Under the pieces are notes generated by a model, which had not been told where the DNA came from, did not search any database, and was given only the letters and a program-made list of their open reading frames with translations. This document shows, piece by piece, positions 1 through 12,822 of a stretch of DNA of 64,000 bases. The stretch lies in NCBI GenBank assembly GCA_051453625.1, contig JBOZIK010000001.1, forward strand, positions 213,359,822-213,423,821, given 5' to 3'. Position numbers and translations under genes: made by a program. Source of the stretch: Welwitschia mirabilis (taxonomy: Eukaryota > Gnetophyta > Gnetopsida > Welwitschiales). Position 1 is the stretch's first letter; each line of letters begins with the position of its first letter.

Positions 1-1021
1 TTTTTTAGTTCCTTGTTGATATTTATCCATAGTTTTTTTCTAGAGGATCATTGTTTTTCTTCTGATAAGTTTCCATAATATGATCAGTTTCACTTCTTCT
101 CTTTCATTAGTTTGGGCATATTTGAGAAGTCTTTGAGCATTGCTTATTTTCATTTAGTGNNNNNNNNNNNNNNCCATCTTAAGGATGTTCTTCAGGCTAT
201 TTCTTTATATTTTCCTTGTTTTTTATTCTCTCTATTATTTTTCTATGTTTGCTTATTTTCCAAATTTTTCTAGTTTCACTTTTTCCTCAAAATAGCTTAT
301 TTGATAACTGTCATTTCACATCCATCATTACAACAATAAAGGGGATGAAACTTCTTCTTTATTTTTTATGCAATTTGGGACATCTTGTTTCTCCTATAAG
401 GAAGAGTAATAGGAGAACTTTATAAGCATTGTTCTATGATTTTTAGCACAAATTTTTCATATTCTAAGCCTTCATGATCTAAATTTATCATGGGTTATTT
501 GAATTAGTTTTTCATGTTATTTGAATAAATTTATGGAGAATTTATGAACTTTATCTTACAAGATTCAATAACACACTCATAAGTTTTTTTTCATAGCCAT
601 GTCTTAGATCATATAAAAAATAATATATCTACTCTCGTCCTTTACACTTATGCTAACACTTATGAACTTAAATGCATTACTCTTTAGAGGATAATACTAC
701 TTAAGTTTGTTACATCAGTCCATTACCATTATTTTTGTAATATGCATATAGATTTTCATTCCATGAGCCATCAAAGTTACATTTTTTATGATTTTTACAT
801 ATCTATAGAATTCATTTATTCTATAGTAAAATGCTTAAGTAGGAGGATTAGGGAAATTTTTTAGCATTTATATCAGTTATCTGTTTGTGATATCATTTCT
901 TACATGATTTAGTGGAACTTAATTTACATCTTTTTAGCATTATTTTAACTTAGTCAAATTGGCTCACAATCTAGTTGATCACTTACTTTATCAAGTACTG
1001 ATAAGGCTAAGTAGGGGCCTA
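1..1021 (+). mobile_element. Probable 3' internal end of an LTR element, no readable gene
   Basis: No coding stretch is recognisable; the only ORF (216-425) is short, hydrophobic and unlike anything I know. There is a 14-N gap at 160-173. The end of the stretch (about 1009-1021, aagtaggggccta) is a purine-rich tract placed directly before an LTR start at 1022, as a polypurine tract would be on the plus strand. I infer that the interval is the 3' untranslated interior of an element whose body lies left of the window. Confidence 0.4.
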
Positions 1022-1268
1022 TGTTGTGATGTCAATTTGTAGGAATTTGATGGTATATTTTGAGTGCTTTTGTGGGATATTTGCATAAGTTTAGATAAAA
1101 TACTGATGATTATGAAGATCTGACAGGATGATCAGTAAGACATGTAATTCTTAGCATATTTGACAGTCTCTTAGGCTTATTCTAACACTGCATATTTGGA
1201 AGAAGATTTCATAATGCAAATAATTGATTTACCTTTGAGATTGGAGATAAGGAAACTTATTGTCCCCT
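1022..1268 (+). mobile_element. LTR of family F3, 5' part, cut by a gap
   Basis: The first 247 bases, starting TGTTGTGATGTCAATTTGTA, closely match the start of another LTR at 2442. The match is lost at the N gap (1269-1368). The polypurine-like tract directly upstream suggests this is a 3' LTR of a plus-strand element. Confidence 0.6.
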
Positions 1269-1368
1269 NNNNNNNNNNNNNNNNNNNNNNNNNNNNNNNN
1301 NNNNNNNNNNNNNNNNNNNNNNNNNNNNNNNNNNNNNNNNNNNNNNNNNNNNNNNNNNNNNNNNNNNN
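1269..1368. other. Assembly gap, exactly 100 N
   Basis: The gap has a fixed length of 100 N. It ends directly in a (GA)n microsatellite, so the assembly probably broke in the simple repeat. Confidence 0.95.

Positions 1369-1396
<28 letters not shown>
1369..1396 (+). repeat. (AG)n microsatellite
   Basis: About 14 dinucleotide units of AG abut the 100-N gap, so the true array is probably longer. The short ORFs that read through it (Arg-Glu repeats) are artefacts. Confidence 0.9.
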
Positions 1397-1400
<4 letters not shown>

Positions 1401-2441
1401 GAAGAAATTTACTTATATAAAACAAAAGAGAAGTATCTGCTTTAATAAGAAGGAAAAGGATCTCTATATATAGATAAACAAAGGCTAATAGCTCAAGACT
1501 ATAAGAGCACATGATTTAGTATTAATAAGTAAGATGAGTAATAAGTAACATCAGGGTAGAAAAAGAGATCAAATTTATGACTCATGCACCTAACTAGGAT
1601 GAGTAACCTTGTTACTTCAATTAGCAAGTTTAATTACATGCATCATTTTCTCATGCTAGCTCTTTTTGATCCTTGATAAGCTCATAAATAAGTTTAATCC
1701 ATCTAAGACATACATCAAAAAAATAAATTCACGAATATCAAAATTGGCATGTGGCACATGAGATAAACTATTTAATTCCAATGAATAAAGCAATGAGTAT
1801 ACTATGAACAAATTGCTCTTACACATCTCAAGAACATAAAGGTCATGATAGAGTAAATCTACTCATTTATTATACTGGGTTCTAGGTAAGAGTGCATATA
1901 CTTATTTAAATGCTAATTTATTTCAAAATACATAAAATCTATCAATTTCATAACATAAGGAAGAAAATGTTTATTCATAATATAGTGCATCTATCACATT
2001 TATCAAGAATCTAAGTGATTAAAAAAAGATGGAAAACATATTATTATATCCTCTTCAAACTTCCAATTATTTTATTATGTAATTTTAATTCCTCACATAA
2101 TGGGATTACCTAATTTTAAAGTTTTAGATATATTTTCTCATAAAAACTTTTTAACATAATTTTTATCATTTTCATGATAAATTATAAAGGTTACAAACTA
2201 AGGTTAATTTTAAAATAACATCTTATTTGATACAGAACTTAAATAAAAATAGTTATTCATTTGACTAAAAGCTTAACATACTTATTATTCAAGTAACTAA
2301 GGTTTAAAAATATGAGATATGACACATTGGAGCTATGGACACTCACTACAAAGGTATCTCTAATGATCTATGTATGAAAATTTTAAATGCATTGGGTATA
2401 GACACTTGCTAGTAATGCAACACTAATTTCTTAAAGTATAA
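1397..2441. other. AT-rich stretch without recognisable gene
   Basis: I see no coding signal, LTR match or structured repeat here. It may be the degraded remainder of the LTR that starts at 1022, but I could not align it to the F3 copy at 2442. Confidence 0.4.
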
Positions 2442-3698
2442 TGTTGTGATATCAATTTGTAGGAATCTGATGGTGTATTTTAAGTGCTTTTGTAGGACAT
2501 TTACATAGGTTTGGATGCAATACTAATGATTATGTAGATCTGATAGGATGATCAGTAAAACATGTAATTCTTAGCATATTTAGTGGTTTCTCAGGCTTAT
2601 TCTGATACTGCATATTTGAAAAAAGATTTCAGAATACAAAAGACTAATTTATCTTTAAAATTAAAGATAAGAAAGACTATCATTCTCTATGTCATCTTCA
2701 TGATAAGTAGGACGACGACACTACTGACATGGACAGAAGCTATGGGGCTGATAGCTGGGCATGAAGATATTTTGACATAGGATGACACCCCTAATGTTGT
2801 CCCAACAATAGTCAGGATAATAGCTATTTTTGTATGATTGGAAATAAATATCTTTGTAATGGGGTCAAGTGACCCATGTGGGCTATTACAGTTTCTTTTC
2901 TAACTTCTAGGGTTTAGTTTCTAGAACCTCAATACAAAACTATAAATACCCTTTTCCTCTTTCATTTTTGTTTCCAACTTTTGTACTTAATATGCTTGTG
3001 ACAAAATATTAAAGGATAAGAGGTCCATCCAGAGCTACAAAAATGAGTTTCCTTGGTGTTAGGCTTAGTCTCTTCCATTGGGATGCTATTATTCTATTTG
3101 TAAGTGGATGTAAAGTTCTTAGATTAATCTAAATACTCTTTTTAAATCAATACAATTGCTATTTCATTTTAATTCTATATGTCCCTTATGCTTTACATTG
3201 ATCATAATTTAAAATGATAACTCTATGATTTATCTAGATCATAAGGATAATCTCTGTTAAGTCAACCTTGTTTAGCATTAAATTTGCATTACCTTTTCAT
3301 TCCATTTTACTTTACAATTTATATTCTACTTAGTATATCCCATAGTTTATGTTGATTAAGAACTAGTTAAATACTCTTCTTAATTGATCTAAAGTTATAG
3401 AAAAGCTAGTTCTTGTGATAGAAGAATTAGTAACCAAGAGAGTTCATTCAATCTCCATTTTCATTTTATTTTTATTTACTTGCATTGCATTTACTTATTT
3501 ATTTACTTTTAGTTTTTTATAAAATACAAGACCAAAATCATATTGTAAATCAATTCTCTAACTCTTAATCTAGTGCCTTCATTGGGATTACGACATTTAG
3601 ATAAACTTCTATCTATACTAGTGTGTGTTTTCTATAAGTTATTTGATTTATAGATTTACCTAAATAAGTTTAGGATTCAAAAAATTCACACTGCAATA
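2442..3698 (+). mobile_element. LTR of family F3, nearly complete, probably a solo LTR
   Basis: It starts TGTTGTGATATCAATTTGTA, as does the copy at 1022. Its second half (from about 2977) aligns with 23245-23950. It carries the LTR block TTCCTTGGTGTTAGGC (about 3049-3090) that is shared by all the Athila-like LTRs of this window. The right border is uncertain by about 10 bases. No primer site or internal region follows; instead the flank of the HSP70 fragment begins at about 3710, so I infer a solo LTR or a truncated copy. Confidence 0.6.
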
Positions 3699-3964
3699 GA
3701 AACGAAACACTAAAATTTACAAAAGATAAAGAGGCATAGACTCATTCAAAGTGAATATACATATTTAGCTTAAAAACAAGACACCCCAAAATGGGTGATT
3801 CTCACACACACAAGCCAAAGTAAGACCATACCATTTTATACAATCTAGACATGCCAAAACTTTTAAATACAATAATGAAATCCTATATTTATATATTTTT
3901 AAATGAAAAAGTATAAATTTCATAAACATTGCTTTGAAATATGTGGCTTTAACCATGTTCTAAA

Positions 3965-4197
3965 TATGAACAATGATATTATCATTGCTATTTTGAGCTA
4001 GAAAACCATAGAAACAACAAAGGAATTAGTATAATTCTTGTGGCATAGTACTAAGAATTTTATATAGTTATCATGTATGATGCTCTTATCTTTTGCACTA
4101 ACATTTGGAATGTTGTTGAAATCTACCTCAATTTGTGTTATGCTACATGAAGTAAGACTAATTATAGATAAATCAAATCTTATTGGATTACTATAAT
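3965..4197 (-). pseudogene. HSP70/BiP C-terminal ATPase-to-substrate domain fragment, copy A1
   Basis: The minus strand reads TQIEVDFNNIPNVSAKDKS after a stretch ending FDLS. This matches the conserved HSP70 segment at the start of the substrate-binding domain (FDLSGIPPAPRG, then PQIEV, then NGILNVSAKDK). The PPAPRG loop is eroded. The match ends abruptly at 4197, where an LTR starts. This is the same breakpoint as in copy A3 (24465), so the two copies descend from one interrupted fragment. It is non-functional: there is no upstream ATPase domain and no start. Confidence 0.7.
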
Positions 4198-4375
4198 TGT
4201 TGTAATGCATATTTGTGATTTAAAATATAATATTCTAAAGATGAAATTTTATTTGTAACACCTAAAAAGTTGATAATATAATTGCATACAATACACTTTC
4301 ATATAGTGGAATCAACCTAAATGTTAGACACCTAGAGAAGACTTCTAAAAGGAAACTCATAAAATTAATTTTAGA
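4198..4375 (-). mobile_element. Truncated LTR of the element-2 family
   Basis: TGTTGTAATGCATATTTG and the following 170 bases match the left end of the LTR at 24466. The five bases before it (ATAAT, 4193-4197) correspond to ACAAT at 24461-24465. The match stops near 4375, where unrelated sequence begins. Confidence 0.7.
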
Positions 4376-5904
4376 GATGAGAATTTTTAAAAGATTTAGA
4401 ATATTTACATTAATGTCATTTCAAGTAGATAGAAGAAATAAATATATTATTTTAATGTCTACAGGTAAAAACATTAAGGAAGAAGGCAAAAAAGGTTAAA
4501 AGATAGAAACAATTTACATTTTCTTTGGTTTAAATTGTCTACCCCTAAATAAAGGAAAAAAATTTAATATTTTGATATATGTGCATCTAGAAATATAAAC
4601 TAACAAGTAAAATGTTTCTAAAAGATTTAAATGATTACATTAAAACTATAATTAGACTAAAATGGAAAAGAAAAAGAAACAATTCAAAATTTATAAACAT
4701 AAACATGAAAAATTTCAAAAAGAAAACCATGAAATAATTTTAGCAATAACTTGAGGATGTTAAATAGGTTTGAGATGCAAAGACAGAGTCTTTTTAATAA
4801 AATGCACTATTCAAACCTAAAGAACAAGCAAAGGAAATGCAAAATTCAAGGGATAATCTTTCTAAAGTATATTAATTTATGTTTTTTTCATTATAGAACA
4901 ACTTAAATTATTTCTTACCATGGCTACTTTCCATTTCTTCCTTCAGCTCCTTTGATCAAGCCACAAATTTTCACCTCAACAATAAGGTCAATCATATAAA
5001 GAGAGAAAGCATAAACTATAATCATGTAATACCAGGTCTTTATCATGATCGAGAAAAGAAAAATTCCAATTCCATTAATTTCTTTAATTTCTGCTTTTGT
5101 TTCTCAATGAAGGATAACTTTATGTGGGAAACAAGAAGAGATTCATATGTAATAGTACATAGAAAGATATATAGGCCCTTCATGTTTATCACATTAAATA
5201 ACATATTTATTAAAAAACATAAAAATTGGGCTCTAGTAAATCCACTGTAAATGTAAATCTAATTTGATTGAATATGGCTTCCTATAACCTCTATAGATTG
5301 GTCAACTTAATCTTTTTTAAAATTTCACGGGATGCTTTATGTAAGAAGAAAGTCTCACTTTGAAGGATATCTAGATCATGAGTAGATATAAAAAGGTTAT
5401 GAAAGAGGAAAATATGATAGTTCATTTTACTATTAGATTTGGATTCTTCCTATTTTAACCATTTTACTTCATAAAGATGATTTTTCTCTTATTTTAAGGA
5501 TAAATTTATTTTATTTAAAAATTTTAATTGGTCAAACTTCAAACTTAATATAGTTAAATGTCCATTTCTATAACTTTAGCATGATCTTTATTATGTTTGA
5601 CATACATATATGTAAATGTTATATTATAAAGAATGACTCATAAAGAATTGAATTAATTCATTAATTTTTTTTAATGTAAGATGTTTTTGTTTTCCCATTC
5701 TAACACATTTATTTCATATTCCTAATAGTAGAAAACCAAATAAACACTTATAAAGAGCATTCAAAATTATACATGATTTATTGTTCTTGTGTTTATGATT
5801 GATTATTTATAATTTACAATTATCATGTTTAATTAATATCACAATCCAAACTTTGATGTTAACACTTATCAAAACTTAATAGTAATTACACTTAGTGAAA
5901 TCAT
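4376..5904. other. AT-rich stretch without recognisable gene
   Basis: No ORF of interest, LTR match or tandem array could be supported in this interval. It may be the eroded interior of the element whose primer-site-like motif sits at 5974. Confidence 0.4.
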
Positions 5905-6110
5905 AACTTACTCTTTGATGTTAAAATGTATAATTGCTTTACAACAATTATGCCTAATGAAATCATAACCTCAGCTCTGGTACCAAAATGTAAAGTCTAA
6001 TTTTTTTATCCAAAAACATTAAACATTACTCTAATAGCAAAATGTAAATTCCAACTTTTAATTATTAAAACTTTAGATCTTTCTTTTATACTGAAATGCA
6101 ACATTCATAA
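5905..6110 (-). repeat. Array of four degenerate primer-site plus LTR-head motifs
   Basis: A motif of the form ctct-gata-cc-aaaatgtaa occurs at about 5911, 5975, 6029 and 6082 (spacing about 64, 54 and 53). The best copy (5974-5990, gctctggtaccaaaatg) is, on the minus strand, close to the initiator-tRNA-Met primer site TGGTATCAGAGC next to an LTR end. I infer a minus-strand element border or a tandemly amplified one. Confidence 0.4.
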
Positions 6111-6227
6111 CATATACCACCAAGAATATGCATTAATTATACATTATCATGATAAATGAAAATTTTTCTCTAATATTATGTGAAAGTAATGAATAGTAAC
6201 CATTGTTATCCTTTAATTATTTATTTA

Positions 6228-6453
6228 NNNNNNNNNNNNNNNNNNNNNNNNNNNNNNNNNNNNNNNNNNNNNNNNNNNNNNNNNNNNNNNNNNNNNNNNN
6301 NNNNNNNNNNNNNNNNNNNNNNNNNNNNNNNNNNNNNNNNNNNNNNNNNNNNNNNNNNNNNNNNNNNNNNNNNNNNNNNNNNNNNNNNNNNNNNNNNNNN
6401 NNNNNNNNNNNNNNNNNNNNNNNNNNNNNNNNNNNNNNNNNNNNNNNNNNNNN
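6228..6453. other. Assembly gap, 226 N
   Basis: The gap is followed by a short (AT)n run. The paralogous position at 12744-12822 is a long (CA)n/(TA)n microsatellite, so a simple repeat probably lies in the gap. All ORFs through it are artefacts. Confidence 0.9.
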
Positions 6454-7553
6454 CATATATATTATAAACTAGAAGAATGAGTAAGTATATAAATCTTTTA
6501 AATAAACATAACATAAATAATATAAGTCCATAAAGTTCCTATAGTTAATTTTATAATAGTCCAAGGATAAAGACAAATACCCAATACATAACATACAATC
6601 TAAAGAAAAAGCCTATTATAGATAAGGTTATCAATGTTTAAAGATAAAAGTAAATAACAAGATATAATAATATCATAAATTAAATTAGGGAAGAAATCAC
6701 TACAATAAAATTTTTTTAAGAATAATATACATAATGAATATTTTATTTTTACATACCCTCCCTAACAAGATATATCAGCTTCTACTATGCTCCATTTTAA
6801 CACCTATGTAATTCAAAACAATATGAAGTGAGAATCATAAATGATCACAATTCCTAGTATGACACAGGTAAGGCAAAGATAAAGATATGAAGAATCCCAA
6901 GACATAAGATAAATTAAGACAAGACAAGAATAAGGTCTCAAAATTTTCAAATAATGTATTTATGAAAATGAAATGAGAATAATATATTTTTCGTCCACTT
7001 CCTCACTTGACAATATATGGATTTATCAATTTTTCCATCTCACTTAATGATCTATGGGTTTCTCATACTCTAATACCTCACTCAATGATCTATAGGTTTA
7101 TTAATCTCATTACTTCACTGGGCGATCTATGGATTTATTAATTCTACTACCTCACTTAGCAATATGTGCATTTTTCATATTCCATTATCTTATTAGATTA
7201 TCTATGAATTTTCATTTTCATAAATATTTAAAGGATTAAAAGATATCATAAGAAAGGATAATATTAATAATCATAGGTTATTATTCCTAATATCAAGATA
7301 CTCCATGAGTTTTCTAATAATGCATCATTTTCCTACTTTATTAGAAATGAATCTATTTAAGAATAAATTTTAAAATTTCCACCATAAATATTTTTCAAAC
7401 CGATAGAAATTAGCAAGATATTCTAATATCTTACAATAATTTTAAGAAAATAATTAATTTAAAAAATAATAACTACTTTAAACCATAAAGGAATGTAGGA
7501 ATATAGAACCATGTGAGAAATAAAGAGAAACTTAAGATCATACAATAAATAAA
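6454..7553. repeat. 1.1 kb direct repeat, left copy (R1)
   Basis: It aligns over its length with 12821-13913 in the same orientation, with scattered substitutions and small indels. The left border of the other copy is a CA microsatellite; here both borders are gaps. It contains a 38-bp tandem array at about 6990-7225. The pair flanks a Ty1-copia remnant (8.4-9.4 kb) and could be part of that element's LTRs, but I could not find matching primer sites, so this remains open. Confidence 0.7.
6990..7225 (+). repeat. Degenerate tandem array, about 38-bp unit, 6 copies
   Basis: The unit is roughly ctacctcactta-nn-atctatggatttatta. Six consecutive diverged copies can be read. The same array is present in the right copy of the long repeat at about 13355-13590, so it predates the duplication. 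Confidence 0.6.
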
Positions 7554-7653
7554 NNNNNNNNNNNNNNNNNNNNNNNNNNNNNNNNNNNNNNNNNNNNNNN
7601 NNNNNNNNNNNNNNNNNNNNNNNNNNNNNNNNNNNNNNNNNNNNNNNNNNNNN
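7554..7653. other. Assembly gap, exactly 100 N
   Basis: It is followed by CACACATACTCTCTC, a degenerate microsatellite, suggesting that the assembly failed in a simple repeat. Confidence 0.9.
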
Positions 7654-8379
7654 CACACATACTCTCTCTTATACACACAAATTAAAACAACATAAATTAG
7701 AGAACCTCATGTACAAGTATTATATGATAATAATTAATGATAAAAATAAGTCATAAAATGTATAAATTGCAAAATTAAGAAAGATAAAGAAACCCTAAAA
7801 AAACATTTTAGAAAATTGTGTTTTATTTTTCTTTTATTTTTAATGATAGAGTTTTATTTTATAAGCAATCATACCTAGCTAGTTTTTCACTAGGGTTTTC
7901 AACTCTCTAAGTCTAGTATCATGATGTGAGTTGTTAGTGCCCTCGAAATTCCACTCTTAATGTGGGAATACACTCTTTTCTAAGGAAACTAATGTGCTCA
8001 AGGAAAACCTTAGGAACATGGCCTATAATAAATCCTCTTAAAATGGAATTGTCTTATGAGAAAATTACTTCATAGAGAAGTAGTTAGATTTTACTATACA
8101 TCTTACAGCAATAGAATTCATGCATTACACATTCTATAATTCTAGAAAAAGATTGTATTACACATATTTTAGTACTAAGACAAGTTATATTACACATCTC
8201 ATGATACTAGGATTAAGAAAGACTTTTATCAATAAAGATGAAAGTTAAATAAGCCTTATATATAAATAAAGAACTTACATTAAGTCATTATTAATCTTAT
8301 CTTAGGTTGAAAGTACTAAATCATTTTTAAACCAAATGATTGAGTTAAAATACTATGGTTAGATAATATATTAGTATAA
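7654..8379. other. AT-rich stretch without recognisable gene
   Basis: By position this would be the 3' untranslated part of the minus-strand copia remnant. I see no coding signal in it. Confidence 0.3.
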
Positions 8380-9420
8380 CTACTTATTTATGTATAATTT
8401 TTTAATTTTATGGATCCTAATATAAAAGCATTTTGTTCTATAATGATGCAATAGATCTTTTACTATGTAAATAACAATTTGATTGTTGATGAACAACTTA
8501 GTTGCTATTATCTACTTCAAGTTTACTACTTATAAAAGTTTTCTTAACCATTAAATTTCTCTACATGCTTTAGATGTAGTTGCGTATTATACTCCTATAG
8601 CGGATTAATATATCACTCTCTAATGCTTAGATTACCAAGACATAGCTGATGATCCTAAAAACATGACATATCATGATTTTGACAAGGAAGTTTTTGAGTC
8701 TTCAACAAAGTTTTAGTCAGAGTATGTCTTTAGCATAAATTAAAAGTTTCTCTTCTATATAAGACCTACGTTTTTTTATCTTCTTCAAGTATTTTAGTAC
8801 TCTCATAATAACCTTGAAATAACTAACCTTAAGTACATAAAGATATCTAAATAATACCCTAGCCACATATGAGATATTAGTTTGAGTGTTGATGACATAA
8901 ATTAGACTCCAAAATATTCTTATGTATTTGGTTTTACTTACTAATTCTAAATGTTTATAACCATCAATTCTTAGATTTTGTTCTAAAGATGTAAGATCTT
9001 CTTTAATATTTTTCAATCTAAATTTCTAAATAAAGTTTCTAATGTACTTCCTTGGAGTTAAGAAGATTTCATTTTACATCCAAGTAAAATTTAATTAATC
9101 TGAGATCCAAAATTTTAAATGCCTAACTTAAATAAATTTTTGCATGATTTACATCCACTTCATTACTACCAATTATTAACATATCATATACATAAACCAT
9201 TATGTATGTAGATTTGCTTCCATTAGATATGCTAAATAATGTGATATCTACAACTTGATAGTTACATAATTGAAATTCAATCATACTTAACTTCTAAGAT
9301 TTATGTACCATGCTCTTAAAGCTTTTTTTGCTCATACAGTGACTTAATTAGTCCATAAACTTTCTATCTGTTACCTTTCACTTCAAAACACTTAGGTTTC
9401 ATTACATCATATATATATAT
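8380..9420 (-). pseudogene. Ty1-copia reverse transcriptase/RNase H remnant
   Basis: Reading the minus strand from 9420 downward, the RT palm motif appears as MVYVYDMLIIGSN (about 9170-9220). In the copia family this is YVDDM, so the first catalytic Asp is changed to Tyr. The ORF at 8717-9016 continues with SLIYVINTQTNISYVARV and ends in VLKYLK, the copia segment after RT (family pattern SLxYLxxTRPDISYAV, then RxLRYLK). Further on, CREI and WLRKLL, then NNQIVIYIVKD and HHYRTKCFYIRIHKIK (about 8380-8480), match the end of copia RNase H. The frame is broken by stops and frameshifts. Copia integrase and gag could not be found upstream on the minus strand. Confidence 0.75.
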
Positions 9421-9430
9421 ATATATATCA
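9408..9430. repeat. (AT)n microsatellite
   Basis: About eleven AT units lie at the upstream edge of the recognisable copia reverse transcriptase. Confidence 0.85.
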
Positions 9431-12400
9431 CTTTAATTTTTTATAAACTTCATTTCACTTTAAAATTATTTAATGTTCAAGATCTATGAGTTTTTAAAGT
9501 TTTATAATTAATCCTGCATAAGTATCATTACTTCTATTAATAATTTGATTTATCATTAGTAGATAGTCAAGAGCTGGAATAGTTTTCTCTAATAAAGATC
9601 TTATGATAAGAGAATATCTTAGCATAAGTATTAAAAATAATGAATTAAAATAACATAATTCAAACATAGAATGGGTGAATTATTTGGATGTTAAAACATG
9701 TTATTAATCATAGAGGAAGGCATTACTTATAGAGCCTTGAGTTGGGTTGTAAATAGGTTGTAGATCTACATAAGTATGTACTTGATATGTCTAGATTAAT
9801 AATAACTAGTTATTAATAAATATCCTTAGGAAGTAGGATGTAACATGTAATCTTTAGTTTTCTTAAGAGCTACTTTGATACATTGGCTGTTAGACTGAAT
9901 TTTCCCTCATTCTTTAAGGGTAATTTAGTAATATATTCTTTGATTATCAATCCATGTTTTTTGGGAACTATTTATCCTAAAAACACTAGTAATACTAATG
10001 GCCTAGATGCTAGTGTTAGTTCTCTTGAGTAGTTTAGCTTGAATGAAAGTTAAGTAGCTCAAAATGATCTATTAATGATATTTTAAGTATTAGTCCTTTA
10101 CAATAATATTTATAAAATTATAAGTATGAAATATTATTAATCATAATTCACTGATAAACATGGTATTTATAGTCTTAAAATATACTATTCATTACACTAT
10201 AAGAAGCCAAATATGTAAGAATTCTAATCTAAACAATATTCTAGTACAAAAGTACCCTTTTTCTTCTATATTTGTTTTTAAAAGTAAATAATATTTTCAT
10301 ATCTTCATTAATATTTTGAGTAATGGGATTATTCATTTTATGATTATTAAATAATTCTATACTTAAGAATTTATAAAAATTAATAATCTAAACACTTTCC
10401 TTTTCAATTTTTTGTAAAAAATATATTACATGTATTACAAATAATAAGCTTAGTTTTTTAGACATTTTCTAGAGTGTTGAAAAAAATTATCTAGAATATG
10501 CAACATATATTATGAAACTTTATTTAGAAACTCATTTTATCTAATTTAAAAGAACAATAGATTCATTAAAGTTTTGACACTTATATAGAACGATTAAGGA
10601 ACATCTCTTTTATTTAACCAAGCCTCTCTTTTATCAATAAAATTTTCAAATGTGTAAAGAAAAAGATTAACCATGGTTAACATTAATAAAACTATAATAC
10701 ATCACTCTCTTTAGAAAATCATTGTCTATAGTTTTTTACATAGGCTTTGATTTGTAAATTACAAACCTTTTAGGGTTATAATACTCTATACATGTTACCA
10801 AATTTTATTCTTGATGATTAAATAATATCCTTTGAAATAATTCATAAAATAAATATATATAATTTTATTCATAATTTTAAATTCATTTATATGATGGTTT
10901 AAGCTAACAAGATAATCTATTAGAAAATGAAATTTCCAAAACCTACTTAAGAAGTTATCCAAACTTTATTCCTTTGATTTGTTTATCCATCTTTATTTTA
11001 AGGATAGATTTTAGAAGGCTTAAAAACTATTATTAATTATAACTAATTTATAATTATTTCAATCTAATTTATTTCCTTTCTTAAATAGTAGAATGACCAT
11101 GTGACTACCTTATTCTTTATTTAGTTTAAATTCTAAAGCATGATTAAGCTTCTTTCATAATACTAATTAAATAAGAGAAGCACCACATTATGTCATTTCT
11201 TCATATTTTATATGGTTTAATAATAGTTCAAAATACATTATATATAAATATTTTAACACAAAATTACATTTTTTTAAGGTAAGTAAACTTTTTATATCTT
11301 TGTTAGCCTTTTGAGACATGCACTTGTTTCATGACTAATAGAGGAATCTAAGCTCATGAATTTATTAGAAAGAAGACTTTTAACTTATTTATTTGATATA
11401 AAAAGGGAAATAAGTGTTATTTATTTGATATAAGCTTAGTTTTTTAAATATCAATCTTCATTCTAAATTAATGGAAATATTTATTTAAAGTCATTCACAA
11501 AGATACAAATTTATCCAAAATTTATATTTTTATTAAGATTTTAAGAGATGAATCTATTTTGTGTATAACTAATAGAGGATTTTAATGAAGGAAGAATTTC
11601 AATTGTTTATTTAATATGTAAAAAGGATGTAAGTATCATGTATGTCATAAACTATGTTCTAAACCTTGTTTTAGAAATTAATAAGAAATCATTCACAAAG
11701 AACATGAAATAGTTTCCTGCTTATATAGAATTATTAGATGATATTTTATTTATATAAGCCTTTAGTACGTTAATGAAACTTCAAAAAAAGTATTAAGAGT
11801 AAGAGGAAAATGTGGTTTAACATCAATAGAACTCTAATATCTCGTACTATTCTAAGAAACATTATTTTTAAGCTAGATATATACATCTTTATGTAATTTT
11901 TAAATTTCAAACAATAATGTTATTTGAGTTTCAATATTCGATAAATACTTTAAGGAATAAATCATATGCCTTATAGAATTCCATGATAGTAATAGCTATA
12001 TTTTATTTAGATCCTTATATGCATTAACAAGATGCTCTAAGATAATTTAGATGATCTATTATAGAATGAAATTTTTAAAACTCGACTTGAGAAATTATGT
12101 GACATTTACTTTTCTTTGATCACCTACTAATATATTCTTTATGGGTATATCTTAAGAGTTTGTAAGAAAAAAAAAAAATTATGATTAACTTATTACTAAT
12201 TCTTAAATACAACATCAATCACAATTTAACATTTTTTTCATATAAGCCTCACATATATGCTATCTTCCTTGAAGCTAGTCTCAACTTTAATTTATAAGTT
12301 TTACTAAATGAAAGGGGTAATTTCTATTAGTATTTGAAGTAAGTTCTATTTTCTTATTATTCTATAATCCTTACTAAAAATTTTAGATATCTTAGAAATT

Positions 12401-12742
12401 AAATCTATAATTTATATTTTATCTTTTATGTAGAGTTATTGATTTGCATACCTATTACATGCTAATGATCACTCTACCATCGAAGCTATAAGAGAGAATC
12501 TACGATACCTTTTGAAACCATAGTAACTTTAATATTTTAATCCACAACCATAAAGTAAAAAGAATTATACTTAACTAAATGGTAAATAGGGGATTTATAA
12601 GTATTTAAATATGCCTTTTTAAATGAAAATTTTCTCATTAATACTTAAACCTAATATTCTCAAATCAAAGTCGATTATTCTGAAGGCCAATTAAAAATGC
12701 ATTACAAATATGTATAGCAAAGAAAAAACTAAAGAAAAAAAA

Positions 12743-12743
<1 letters not shown>
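9431..12743. other. AT-rich stretch, presumably eroded copia interior
   Basis: By position this would be the upstream part (integrase, gag) of the minus-strand copia element, but I find no motif I would stand on. Stretches at about 11390-11700 repeat the wording of ttatttgatataaaaaggga, hinting at further internal duplication. Confidence 0.35.
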
Positions 12744-12816
<73 letters not shown>

Positions 12817-12822
12817 TATATA
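12744..12822. repeat. (AC)n microsatellite with a (TA)n tail
   Basis: About 38 dinucleotide units, with one interruption, sit at the left border of the right copy of the 1.1 kb direct repeat. Confidence 0.95.

Noticed and set aside
1177-1512. ORFs through the 100-N gap and the (GA)n run
   Set aside because: They consist of N-derived unknown residues and simple-repeat residues (Arg-Glu or Ser-Leu); they are not genes.
6988-7225. CRISPR-like array of about 38-bp units
   Set aside because: Units are adjacent and diverged, with no unique spacers, and the setting is a plant retroelement.
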